A stretch of 26,521 bases of DNA from DATBWZ01 sp036514535. GTDB lineage: Bacteria; JAMCPX01; DATBWZ01. The translations under genes and the position numbers were made by a program. Numbering within the stretch: the stretch's first letter is position 1; each line of letters opens with the position of its first letter. The notes below the pieces were generated by a model. The model had not been told where the DNA came from and ran no database searches. It saw only the letters and a program-made list of their open reading frames with translations. The stretch spans positions 1-26,521 of the forward strand of contig DATBWZ010000050.1 of assembly GCA_036514535.1 (NCBI GenBank), written 5' to 3'. Below are positions 16,170-24,033 of the stretch, one piece after another.

Positions 16170-16177
16170 CTGCCTGC

Positions 16178-17578
16178 CTATAGAATATATTTACTCAGAT
16201 CATCTCTTCTAAGAATATCTGAAAGTTTTTCACGAACATATTTTGCATCTATTGTAATTGACTGACCGGGGATGTCGGAAGCGTAAAATGAAATATCCTC
16301 AATAACCTTCTCAACAATAGTATGTAATCTCCTTGCGCCAATGTTTTCGGTTTTTTCATTTACATCCTGAGCAATCTCCGATATTACCTCAATCGCATCA
16401 TCTGTAAAGACAACCGTTACGTTTTCTGTATTCAAAAGCGCAACATACTGCTTGAGCAGGGCGTTTTCCGGTTCTTTCAGAATACGGATAAAATCCTGTT
16501 TCGTCAGCGGAGAGAGTTCCACCCTGATCGGAAACCGACCCTGAAGTTCCGGAATCAAATCGGAGGGCTTGGATACATGGAATGCTCCAGCCGCAATAAA
16601 AAGAATATGATCGGTTCGAACTATCCCGTGTTTTGTCATGACGGTTGTACCTTCAACTATGGGAAGAATATCCCTCTGTACTCCCTCCCTTGAAACATCG
16701 GGTCCATGCCCCCCCTCCCTACCTGCAATCTTATCAATTTCATCAATAAAAACAATCCCGCTCTCCTCTATTTTCTTTATTGCAAACTTTGAAACTTTAT
16801 CCATGTCAATTATTTTCCGAACTTCTTCTTCAAAAAGAAACTCAAGGGCTTCAGGCACTTTAACCTTTTTCTTCTTCGGCTTCTTCGGAATAAAATTGCT
16901 TATCATATCGCGAAGAGAATACTCCATTTCCTCCATTCCTATACCAAGAACCTCAATTCCTACAGGAAAAGCGGGCGCAGTTGTTTCAATATCAACCATT
17001 TTATTATCAAATTTTTTATCTAATATTGACTGTTTTATCCCTTCCTTTTTCTCCTGATCAAACTCCTGTTCCGGAGCAATCCCCGAACGATCCTTTTTTT
17101 TATTATTATTCATAAGAAGATCCGCCAATTTTTCTAATGTTATATCCATTGCTTTCTTCTCAATTTTTTTCTTTTCCTCTTCCTTTACCATATTTATGGT
17201 AATTTCTGTCAGATCCCGGATAATAGCGTCCACATCCCTTCCGACATATCCGACCTCTGTAAACTTAGATGCCTCCACCTTTATAAACGGAGCGTTAACC
17301 ATTTTTGCAAGCCTTCTTGCTATCTCAGTCTTTCCCACACCGGTGGGACCTATCATTATAATATTCTTGGGAATTATATCATCCCTGAGTTTCGGGGGCA
17401 CGTGAAGCCGCCTCCACCTGTTTCTAAGCGCAATTGCCATACATTTCTTTGCGTCTTTCTGCCCTATTATATACCTGTCAAGCTCTTCAACGATTTCGCG
17501 GGGGCATGGACATTTTAACGTTTCTTCCGTTTCGGCTGAAACGCTGACAGGCACCCTTTCTAAAACGCTCATTTCCAT
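16178..17578 (-). CDS. hslU: HslU (ClpY) ATPase subunit of the HslUV protease
   Basis: 466 residues, a AAA+ unfoldase that feeds substrates into HslV. Walker A GPTGVGKT at 77-84, the pore loop GYVG at 110-113, an insertion (I) domain at about 115-265 unusually rich in lysine and glutamate, Walker B VFIDE at 276-280, and GARRLHT of sensor 2 near the C-terminus. The last residues LSKYIL match the tail that docks into HslV to activate it. The start is either ATG at 17578 or, better spaced from AGG, ATG at 17572 (MSVLE); the difference is two residues. hslV ends three bases upstream. Confidence 0.97.
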   Translation of the reverse strand: MEMSVLERVPVSVSAETEETLKCPCPREIVEELDRYIIGQKDAKKCMAIALRNRWRRLHVPPKLRDDIIPKNIIMIGPTGVGKTEIARRLAKMVNAPFIKVEASKFTEVGYVGRDVDAIIRDLTEITINMVKEEEKKKIEKKAMDITLEKLADLLMNNNKKKDRSGIAPEQEFDQEKKEGIKQSILDKKFDNKMVDIETTAPAFPVGIEVLGIGMEEMEYSLRDMISNFIPKKPKKKKVKVPEALEFLFEEEVRKIIDMDKVSKFAIKKIEESGIVFIDEIDKIAGREGGHGPDVSREGVQRDILPIVEGTTVMTKHGIVRTDHILFIAAGAFHVSKPSDLIPELQGRFPIRVELSPLTKQDFIRILKEPENALLKQYVALLNTENVTVVFTDDAIEVISEIAQDVNEKTENIGARRLHTIVEKVIEDISFYASDIPGQSITIDAKYVREKLSDILRRDDLSKYIL

Positions 17579-17581
17579 AAC

Positions 17582-18109
17582 CTACAATTCTTCAACAATA
17601 ATATTCCCATTGGTATAAATGCATATATCCGCAGTAATTTTCATAGCCTCTTCAACAATTTTTCTTGGTTCCAGTTCACTGAACTGAATCATTGCTCTGG
17701 CAGCAGACTGGGCATATCCGCCGCCAGAGCCAATTGCAACAACACCATCATCCGGTTCAATAACATCTCCGGTCCCGGAGATAATTAAAGAAATTTCCAT
17801 GTCTGCAACAAGCAGAAGCGCTTCCAGCCTTCTCAATACTTTATCGGTTCTCCAGTCTTTTGCCAGTTCAACCGCCGCTCTTTTCAGATTACCTCTGTAT
17901 TCCTCCAGTTTGGTCTCAAATTTTCCAAACAGGGTAAAAGCATCCGCAGTTGAACCAGCGAAGCCAGCCAGTATCTTGTCTCCATAAAGCCTGCGAACCT
18001 TCCTGGCCTTATGCTTCATGACTATGTCCCCGAAGCTCACCTGGCCATCGCCCGCCATAACTATCTTGTCCCTGTGCCTGATGCAGAGAATGGTTGTGCC
18101 CTTAAACAC
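17582..18109 (-). CDS. hslV: HslV (ClpQ) proteasome-like peptidase subunit
   Basis: The peptidase chamber of HslUV. The catalytic threonine is the first of TTIL after a short propeptide, followed by VMAGDGQVSFGD, the LAGFAGSTADAF core and IGSGGGYAQSAARA. I place the start at GTG 18109 (MFKGTTIL, 175 residues): GGAGGTGA lies at good distance, whereas the earlier GTG at 18115 overlaps that site. The start lies inside the last codons of xerC, overlapping it by 8 bases. The five-residue reading MFKG before the threonine is typical of HslV proteins whose propeptide is removed autocatalytically. Confidence 0.96.
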   Translation of the reverse strand: MFKGTTILCIRHRDKIVMAGDGQVSFGDIVMKHKARKVRRLYGDKILAGFAGSTADAFTLFGKFETKLEEYRGNLKRAAVELAKDWRTDKVLRRLEALLLVADMEISLIISGTGDVIEPDDGVVAIGSGGGYAQSAARAMIQFSELEPRKIVEEAMKITADICIYTNGNIIVEEL

Positions 18110-19010
18110 CCTCACCTCCGCCGCCTGAACGGGGATGGCTCTTCTTGTAAATCTCCATGAGCCTGTCTACCGAAACATGCGTATAATTTTGAGTTGTGGA
18201 AAGACTTGAATGCCCCAGCATCTCCTGAATCGCCCTCAAATCTGCGCCGCCTTCAAGCAGATGCGTAGCAAAGGTATGCCGAAGGACATGCGGGGTAACC
18301 TTTTTTATCAAACCGGCCAGAACCTTGTATTTCTTAACCAACCGTGCAATACCCCTTGTTGTCAATCTGCCTCCACTATAATTCAAAAATAGGGCATTAT
18401 TATCAATCAGCCGGCCCTTTTCTTCAAGGAATTTCCGCTCCTTTAACAAATACACCACCAGCGCTTCCTTCGCCCTTGCCCCCAACGGAACAATCCTTTC
18501 TTTGCCACCCTTACCCAGAACCCTTATCAGTTCTGCGTTCAGATCCACGCTATCCAAATTAAGCCCTGACAACTCCGCAACCCTGAGGCCGCAACCGTAA
18601 AGCACCTCAAGGATTGCCCTGTCGCGAACAGACAGCGGAATATTTTCCTTTGGCGATTCCACAAATTTTTCTGCCTCGCTAATGGTTAGAAAATTCGGTA
18701 TCCGCTTCTCTTTTTTGGGGAACAAAATCCCCTCGCTCGGATCAACGTCAATTAATCCTTCTCTTTCAAGAAACCTGAAAAATGTCCTGACAGAAGCCAG
18801 TTTCCTTGAAACTGAACTGCGCCTTCTACCCTTCATCAGAACCGCTATAAATTCTCTGACATGTGCGGGTAAAATATTTTTTGCATCCATTCCGGAACCT
18901 ATAAAATTCATAAATTCTTTCAGATCGTTCATGTAAGCCCGCAGGGTATTTTTTGATACGGCCTTTTCTACCCTCAGATATTCTTCATATTTATAAAAAA
19001 TTGGTACCAT
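18102..19010 (-). CDS. xerC: XerC/XerD-type tyrosine recombinase
   Basis: 302 residues from the ATG at 19010, the usual Xer length. Family role: resolving chromosome dimers at dif. The N-terminal SAM-like core-binding domain (EEYLRVEKAVSKNTLRAY) is followed by the catalytic domain with the full set R143 (GCGLRVAEL), K167 (GKGGKER), H241 and R244 (HVLRHTFATH), H267 (LGHSSLSTTQ) and nucleophile Y276 (NYTHV). The frame extends upstream to a TTG at 19067, but the extra 19 residues look unlike Xer proteins and cover a promoter-like element. The C-terminus ends in a glycine run (SGGGGEGV) that overlaps the hslV start. xerC-hslV-hslU order is widespread. No dif-like site was recognised here. Confidence 0.93.
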   Translation of the reverse strand: MVPIFYKYEEYLRVEKAVSKNTLRAYMNDLKEFMNFIGSGMDAKNILPAHVREFIAVLMKGRRRSSVSRKLASVRTFFRFLEREGLIDVDPSEGILFPKKEKRIPNFLTISEAEKFVESPKENIPLSVRDRAILEVLYGCGLRVAELSGLNLDSVDLNAELIRVLGKGGKERIVPLGARAKEALVVYLLKERKFLEEKGRLIDNNALFLNYSGGRLTTRGIARLVKKYKVLAGLIKKVTPHVLRHTFATHLLEGGADLRAIQEMLGHSSLSTTQNYTHVSVDRLMEIYKKSHPRSGGGGEGV

Positions 19011-19017
19011 ATCAAAT

Positions 19018-19046
19018 ATGATAATACCATAATGGGAAAAATTCAA
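19018..19046 (-). promoter_or_regulatory. Candidate promoter of the xerC-hslVU-arg operon
   Basis: TTGAAT at 19046-19041, 17-bp spacer, TATCAT at 19023-19018, seven bases before the ATG at 19010. No ribosome site precedes that ATG, so a leaderless transcript is possible. Confidence 0.45.
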
Positions 19047-19118
19047 TACAACTCTTAAAGTTGCCAAATATTTTTTATCTGGCGCTAAAAATCAACGGAA
19101 TTTGTCAGAAAATTTGTT

Positions 19119-19331
19119 TCACTCAAATAATTTCTGTGCTTTTACCTTGAGTATTCTGGTAATCTTTTCAAGCGTATCAAACGAGGGGGCTCTATTTCCG
19201 GTCTCGAGCAAGGCAATAAAGTTAGATGAGCAGCCCATTTTTTTTGCTAATTCCACCTGGGTTATGTTAAATTTCTTTCTGAACTTAGCTACATTTTTAC
19301 CAACAATACCTCTTAAGTTGCCACTGGCCAT
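19119..19331 (-). CDS. Small Xre-family HTH regulator
   Basis: A 70-residue protein consisting of a single Cro/C1-type helix-turn-helix domain (about 13-66): LAKKMGCSSNFIALLETGNR is the helix-turn-helix, followed by APSFDTLEKITRILKV. No ligand or oligomerisation domain is attached. It has a strong AAGGAGGG site before the ATG and its own promoter with a palindrome overlapping the -10 box, so negative autoregulation is likely. It stands between tRNA-Lys and xerC, in the same direction; the end is 109 bases before the xerC start. Targets are unknown; nothing identifies it as phage-derived or as a toxin-antitoxin component. Confidence 0.9.
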   Translation of the reverse strand: MASGNLRGIVGKNVAKFRKKFNITQVELAKKMGCSSNFIALLETGNRAPSFDTLEKITRILKVKAQKLFE

Positions 19332-19356
19332 TTACCCTCCTTTAAAAACTTACCGT

Positions 19357-19373
19357 TACTATATATAATAGTA
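19357..19373 (-). promoter_or_regulatory. Candidate Xre operator, 17-bp inverted repeat
   Basis: Arms TACTAT and ATAGTA around a 5-base centre, overlapping the -10 box and extending over the expected start site of the Xre-type gene. Position favours autorepression. Confidence 0.5.
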
Positions 19374-19397
19374 TAACATAACCGTGAAAACTTTCAA
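19370..19397 (-). promoter_or_regulatory. Promoter of the Xre-type gene
   Basis: TTGAAA at 19397-19392, 16-bp spacer, TATACT at 19375-19370. The -35 box begins only 5 bases after the tRNA-Lys 3' end. Confidence 0.6.
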
Positions 19398-19402
19398 ATA
19401 TA

Positions 19403-19475
<73 letters not shown>

Positions 19476-19486
19476 ATCTTCTTAAC

Positions 19487-19515
19487 ATTCTCAATAACAT
19501 CAGGAGCAATGTCAA
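19487..19515 (-). promoter_or_regulatory. Candidate promoter of tRNA-Lys
   Basis: TTGACA at 19515-19510, 17-bp spacer, GAGAAT at 19492-19487. The -10 match is weaker, but the spacing to the tRNA 5' end at 19475 fits. Confidence 0.45.
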
Positions 19516-19530
19516 GAATTTTATTATTAA

Positions 19531-21003
19531 TTATTTTATAGTAGCAAATCTGAGAAAGGTCTTTTTCGCTCTCGTTACCCTAACGCTGTTAATAGTCTTT
19601 TCTAAAACAATGCTGCCATGGCTGTCGTAAAATCTTAGAGTAACATTATGGTCGCCGGGCGGCAATTTCAGGCGCGCAATTCTGAACTGCGCAGGCAGGA
19701 GTTGCCAGCTTCTTCTGTCAGCCATTTCCGTCAAAGAAGCTGTGGAGGTAAGGGCTTTCTTCGCCAGCCAGCCTGCAACCTCTCCCCCCTCCCCAAGTTT
19801 TTTCTTTGCCGTTTTCTCCAGAGCGCGACCACCACTATCTGCCAGCACATATTTTACAACCGCCCTTGCAATGGTTTTGGACATTATCAGCCCCATTCTA
19901 TCGTTCAGATCCTTTATCGCGATTTCCTCTACATCCTCGGCTATGTATGAATCTGCTCTCACTGATTGTTCATTTTCAAAAATTGACGATCCATATATTG
20001 AATATTGTTTTTTCCTGAACTCAGGAAATGCTACTGAAATATTTGCGTCTCCGGACAAGGATCCTGCTAAGTCCATGGCTTTATTTACATCTGACTGTTC
20101 GTCCGTCCCAATCTCTGCGCTTCTCACATAGAAAAGCCCGTTTGAGAGTAATATCTGGACCCTATTTTCAGCCTTGGATGGAGCAAGCCCGTTAAGATGA
20201 ATAAACACAACTTCACCATAATCTTTTTCATCGGCACCGGAAGAAACATTTTTTGCAAGGTCGGGAAAATCTTTTTTGATCTCTTCTATCTCCTCTCCAA
20301 AACCAAGCGTCTTTGCCGTTTTTATGCAATCATGGACCAAATCAGCCGGAATGCCTGTTCCATAGACAGCCCTGTAATACCGGTAATCATAAAGCGCCTT
20401 TCTGTAAGAGATGAAGGCATCGTTTAATTCACCGCCGCTCTCATAAAGCATTCCCATTATGTACCGTATGAATGCATCATCCCTGTAAGAGACATTTTTT
20501 TTGTACTGCTGGTTATATACACCGAGTTTATGGTTTACTTTCCTTGCCTCAACGAGTGCATCATCAATCCTGTCAAGCAACACATAGTTCAGCGCCATAA
20601 AAAGATTAATCAAAACCCTTTCAAATTTTTCGCCTTCATATGGTTTTGCATTGTCGCTGGTAAGCAACGAGACAGCCTCTTTGCTTACGCTTTTTGTATA
20701 CAGTTCATCACATTTTGCCTCGGCTTTTTCAAAATATCCGTTGCTATTCCCAAAATCACCCATAAGATGATAGAGCACCCCAAGATCAAGAAAGTAAAGG
20801 AGGGAATTTTTTTCACCGTATTCGGACTTAAAAGCATCTTCTACTTTTTTAACAGCAGCAGAATAATCCTCCCTGGACACGGACTCCAGAATCTTCCTGT
20901 AATGGACAAACGACATAGCACACATGGAGAACATTGGGGGAAAAAATGAAATTAAAAAAAGAACAATAGTTATTCTGAAAACTCTGGGACTTGAAATATT
21001 CAT
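19531..21003 (-). CDS. COG3014-like exported TPR protein next to LpoB
   Basis: 490 residues. An N-terminal hydrophobic segment (about 8-30) looks like a signal peptide; a cysteine at 28 could be lipidated, but FSMC is a poor lipobox. Residues about 35-240 contain repeated helical pairs of TPR character (LYFLDLGVLYHLMGDFGNS, FISYRKALYDYRYY). The C-terminal part, with SWQLLPAQFRIARLKLPPGDHN (about 432-453), ends in a beta-rich module and matches my recollection of COG3014. In other bacteria this family is encoded beside lpoB-like genes, as here (60 bases after lpoB). A role in envelope or peptidoglycan assembly is inferred from that pairing, not shown. TGCGGAAA occurs both at its ribosome site and about 45 bases upstream. 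Confidence 0.8.
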   Translation of the reverse strand: MNISSPRVFRITIVLFLISFFPPMFSMCAMSFVHYRKILESVSREDYSAAVKKVEDAFKSEYGEKNSLLYFLDLGVLYHLMGDFGNSNGYFEKAEAKCDELYTKSVSKEAVSLLTSDNAKPYEGEKFERVLINLFMALNYVLLDRIDDALVEARKVNHKLGVYNQQYKKNVSYRDDAFIRYIMGMLYESGGELNDAFISYRKALYDYRYYRAVYGTGIPADLVHDCIKTAKTLGFGEEIEEIKKDFPDLAKNVSSGADEKDYGEVVFIHLNGLAPSKAENRVQILLSNGLFYVRSAEIGTDEQSDVNKAMDLAGSLSGDANISVAFPEFRKKQYSIYGSSIFENEQSVRADSYIAEDVEEIAIKDLNDRMGLIMSKTIARAVVKYVLADSGGRALEKTAKKKLGEGGEVAGWLAKKALTSTASLTEMADRRSWQLLPAQFRIARLKLPPGDHNVTLRFYDSHGSIVLEKTINSVRVTRAKKTFLRFATIK

Positions 21004-21063
21004 TTCCGCAGGATCTTAATCAGACAGCGCACGAAAACACTGTCTTTCCGCAAAACATCTGTA

Positions 21064-21657
21064 TTACCAGGTAGCGGGGGATCTTTCTACCACTTTCTTG
21101 ATTTTCTTCTGTCCTATCCAAACCTTCTCATTTGTTTCTATATTGATGAGCTCTAATTCAATCTGATAGTATTTTACCTTTGTTCCTTTTGCTTCATCCA
21201 GAATGGAGTTAATCTGCCCTTTAAGCATATAGTCAGCACCGTATTCCCTTCCTATAGCTTTTACTGTTTCAGGAGAAGCATATTCGGCTTGTTCCATCCT
21301 CTCCTGTCTTATCTCCTCTCTCTGCTCACTGGAAGCAACAAAGACCACGCGGCCGGAGTTAGTAACCTCGCGCTCAAGGTCTGCCACAAATGTAGATGTA
21401 TTAATATGCTCGTGGCTGCGATTTTTTACATTGCCCACAATAACCCTTGGTTTTTTGTCTGTCTTGGAAATAAATTCCTGCAGCCATGGTCTTGACAGAC
21501 AATCCTTTATCATTTCCTCCGAAACAAGACGCGAGTCTGTATCATTCCAATCTCCTGAGAGATCAATTGTTTGTTCAGTAGAAACCCTTGTAACTTTTGG
21601 CCCGGGGGCACAGAATGTGATAAAAAAAAGAATCAACACACTTATAAATATTTTCAT
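21064..21657 (-). CDS. LpoB-like lipoprotein (penicillin-binding-protein activator family)
   Basis: 197 residues. The signal sequence MKIFISVLILFFITFC would place the lipidated cysteine at C16, although phenylalanine just before it is unusual for a lipobox. The mature part begins with the family hallmark TIDLSGDWNDTDSR (30-43) and SEEMIKDCL, then the alpha/beta core with RVIVGNVKNRSHEHINT and GADYMLKGQINSI. In E. coli, LpoB is an outer-membrane lipoprotein that stimulates PBP1b; outside gammaproteobacteria the partner is not established. It is the first gene of a two-gene unit with the TPR protein and has GGAGGG before the ATG plus a perfect consensus promoter. Confidence 0.88.
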   Translation of the reverse strand: MKIFISVLILFFITFCAPGPKVTRVSTEQTIDLSGDWNDTDSRLVSEEMIKDCLSRPWLQEFISKTDKKPRVIVGNVKNRSHEHINTSTFVADLEREVTNSGRVVFVASSEQREEIRQERMEQAEYASPETVKAIGREYGADYMLKGQINSILDEAKGTKVKYYQIELELINIETNEKVWIGQKKIKKVVERSPATW

Positions 21658-21692
21658 CTTTTCCCTCCATCTGGGTCTATAAGTTAACTCTG

Positions 21693-21721
21693 ATTATATT
21701 AAGAATAATTGCCTGTGTCAA
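21693..21721 (-). promoter_or_regulatory. Perfect consensus promoter of the lpoB unit
   Basis: TTGACA at 21721-21716, exactly 17 bases, TATAAT at 21698-21693. It is the best sigma-70-type match in the window. Confidence 0.8.
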
Positions 21722-21762
21722 TATGAAATCAGCCACTGTTAACAGCCGGTTGAATAGCGGCT

Positions 21763-22797
21763 TTAATTCTCCCTCATATAAACTGTCCTGACTGGAAACG
21801 GAATCTCTATTCCTTCCTTTTTATACCTTTCGTGTAACTTTTTTATAAATTCATGTTTTATAAGATACTGGTCAACAAACTCCTTCCCCCGAAGAATTAC
21901 CGTAAAGTTTACACTGAAATCACCAAAGGTGTGATATCTGGTGAAGGGTTGAAACTCAGGAACTCCACCTAACACACTTTTCATCACTTCTTTTGCAACT
22001 TCTATTGTAACCTGTTCAACCTTCAGCAGATCGCTACCATAACTCACCCCAACCTGCACAAGAACCGCTAGTTCTTTTTCCGGCATATAATAGTTGGTTA
22101 TCAGAGCGCCGGCAAGATTTGAATTGGGAATAATTACCATATTGTTTGCAAGCGCCCTTATCACAGTATTTCTCCAGTTTACATCTACAACATATCCCTC
22201 TTCTCCCGAACTCAATTTTATGTAATCCCCCTGTCTTACCTGCCGTGAGGCAATTATATGTATTCCCGCAAACAGATTGGACAGGGTATCCTGAAGGGCT
22301 AATGCAACAGCCAGCCCGCCAACACCCAGAGCTGTCAGTATCGGCGTGATTGAGATTCCAAGCGATTGCAATATGATAAGCCCGCCGACAATGAATATAA
22401 TAACCTTAGTGAGGTTCGTAAATATTGAGGTTAATGGAAAGTCTCTCCCTTTATCCCTGGAATACAGGCTTACAAAACCAACCAAGATCTTTGAGAGCGC
22501 TATTGTTGCTGATAATATAAAAATTATAACAATGCCTTTCTGAACAAATTCTGCATTAGCATGACTTATGTGGATATTTTTTACAGCAAAATGAATTCCT
22601 CCCATGAGAAACCATATAATTATCACCTTTCTCAGGGGAGATATTATAAACTCGTTGCCTTTCCATTTGGTCATTAGTGCGGATTTCATAATCCTTGACA
22701 GGATAATTTTTTCAACAACTATACCTGCCAACAGGCTCCCCGCAATCAACGACAATGGCAGAATAAATTCTGATATTGCGTGGATAATATTATTCAC
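21763..22797 (-). CDS. MscS-family small-conductance mechanosensitive channel
   Basis: 344 residues. Hydrophobic segments at about 10-33, 55-73, 86-110 and 130-148 precede the pore-lining helix at about 152-178, rich in glycine and alanine (LGVGGLAVALALQDTLSNLFAG), then the beta domain (RQGDYIKLSSGEEGYVVDVNWRN with IPNSN) and an alpha/beta C-terminal domain ending PFPVRTVY. It releases solutes under osmotic downshock. There are four or five membrane helices, more than E. coli MscS, as in the larger subgroup. The start is GTG at 22797 with GGAAGGGA upstream. It follows the acyl-CoA dehydrogenase by 37 bases and may share its transcript. A weak stem at 21735-21757 lacks a T-tract. Confidence 0.94.
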   Translation of the reverse strand: MNNIIHAISEFILPLSLIAGSLLAGIVVEKIILSRIMKSALMTKWKGNEFIISPLRKVIIIWFLMGGIHFAVKNIHISHANAEFVQKGIVIIFILSATIALSKILVGFVSLYSRDKGRDFPLTSIFTNLTKVIIFIVGGLIILQSLGISITPILTALGVGGLAVALALQDTLSNLFAGIHIIASRQVRQGDYIKLSSGEEGYVVDVNWRNTVIRALANNMVIIPNSNLAGALITNYYMPEKELAVLVQVGVSYGSDLLKVEQVTIEVAKEVMKSVLGGVPEFQPFTRYHTFGDFSVNFTVILRGKEFVDQYLIKHEFIKKLHERYKKEGIEIPFPVRTVYMREN

Positions 22798-22834
22798 TAT
22801 TTCCCTTCCTTAGAAATCCAATTGAATTATCTTC

Positions 22835-23980
22835 TTACAGCCCCATCTGCCTGCCTATAATTTCCTTCATTATCTCTGTTGTTCCCGCAAAAATTGTCTG
22901 GACTCGGACATCCAGGTATGCCTGGGCAATCGGGTATTCAAGCATGTATCCGTAACCGCCGAAGAACTGCAGGCACTGATCCACAACCCTTTTCAGCATC
23001 TCTGTGGTCCACCATTTTGCCATGCATGTTTCCTTGATAATATTCGCCCCGTTCATATGTTCAATAATAAGTCTGTCCGTGAACGCCCTGGATACCTCTA
23101 TCTCGGTAGCCATCTCAACAAGTTTAAACTTAGTGTTCTGGAATTTTGCGATGGGCTTGCCAAAAGCCGTTCTCGTCTGACAATAATTTATAGTCTCCTC
23201 CAACGCAAATTCTGCGCCAGCCTGTGCGGCAATTGCACAAACAAGCCTCTCCTGCTGCAGTTTTTGCATCAGAAACACAAATCCCTGCCCCTCTTCGCCA
23301 AGGAGATTTTTAGCGGGAACCCGGCAATCTGTAAATGCCAACTCCGCTGTATCCTGGGACAACATTCCTATTTTATCAAGCTTTCTGCCCCGTTCAAATC
23401 CGGGCATACCGTCCTCCACAACAATAAGACTGATTCCGGTATAGGGCGGGTCGGCTTTCTGGTCCGTTTTGCATGCAACTATCACAAGATCGCAGAGGAG
23501 ACCATTTGAGATAAAAGTCTTCTGTCCATTAAGGATGTAATGGCTGCCATCTTTTACCGCAGTTGTTTTAATTGCCTGCAGGTCGCTTCCTGCTCCAGGC
23601 TCTGTCATAGCAACCGCAGTAATTTTGTCACCGCTGACACACCTCGGAAGCCAACGCTGTTTTTGTTCTTCATTACCGAAAGCAGCAAGGTACGGCACCA
23701 CAATATCGCTATGAAGGCTCAGGGCGAATCCAGATTCCCTTGCCCTGGCGAGTTCTTCCATCATAACCACGGAATACAGAAAATCCACACCAGATCCGCC
23801 ATACTTCTCCTCCAACCAGGGACAAAGAAATCCTTCACTGCCTGCTTTTTTCCAAACATCCCTGGAAACCTTTCCCTGCTTCTTCCACTCTTCCTGATGA
23901 GGAATCACTTCGCGCTCAAGAAATTTTCTGAAAGCGCTTCTGAATATATCGTGTTCTTCTTTAAAAATTTTCCGGTCCAT
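22835..23980 (-). CDS. Acyl-CoA dehydrogenase
   Basis: 381 residues, an FAD enzyme oxidising an acyl-CoA to the 2-enoyl-CoA and passing electrons to ETF. Signature VAMTEPGAGSDLQ (123-135) and the C-terminal QFFGGYGYMLEYP plus FAGTTEIMKEIIGRQ are diagnostic. At the position of the medium-chain catalytic glutamate there is A365 (FAGTTE); instead E244 in QQERLV aligns with the catalytic glutamate of long-chain and isovaleryl-CoA dehydrogenases. This suggests that subgroup; chain length is not assignable. AAGGAGG precedes the ATG. It may feed or draw from the acyl-CoA mutase pathway encoded at 10109-11468, but no other beta-oxidation gene is nearby. Confidence 0.94.
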   Translation of the reverse strand: MDRKIFKEEHDIFRSAFRKFLEREVIPHQEEWKKQGKVSRDVWKKAGSEGFLCPWLEEKYGGSGVDFLYSVVMMEELARARESGFALSLHSDIVVPYLAAFGNEEQKQRWLPRCVSGDKITAVAMTEPGAGSDLQAIKTTAVKDGSHYILNGQKTFISNGLLCDLVIVACKTDQKADPPYTGISLIVVEDGMPGFERGRKLDKIGMLSQDTAELAFTDCRVPAKNLLGEEGQGFVFLMQKLQQERLVCAIAAQAGAEFALEETINYCQTRTAFGKPIAKFQNTKFKLVEMATEIEVSRAFTDRLIIEHMNGANIIKETCMAKWWTTEMLKRVVDQCLQFFGGYGYMLEYPIAQAYLDVRVQTIFAGTTEIMKEIIGRQMGL

Positions 23981-24033
23981 ATAGCCTCCTTAAATGATTA
24001 CAAATAATTTTTATTATTATCATGTTACATCAT

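Noticed and set aside
19011..19067. Upstream extension of xerC by 19 codons
   Set aside because: The extra residues are unlike Xer N-termini and cover a promoter-like element.
21735..21757. Stem AGCCG/CGGCT after the MscS gene as terminator
   Set aside because: Only about five pairs and no T-tract on the minus strand, and it abuts the lpoB promoter.
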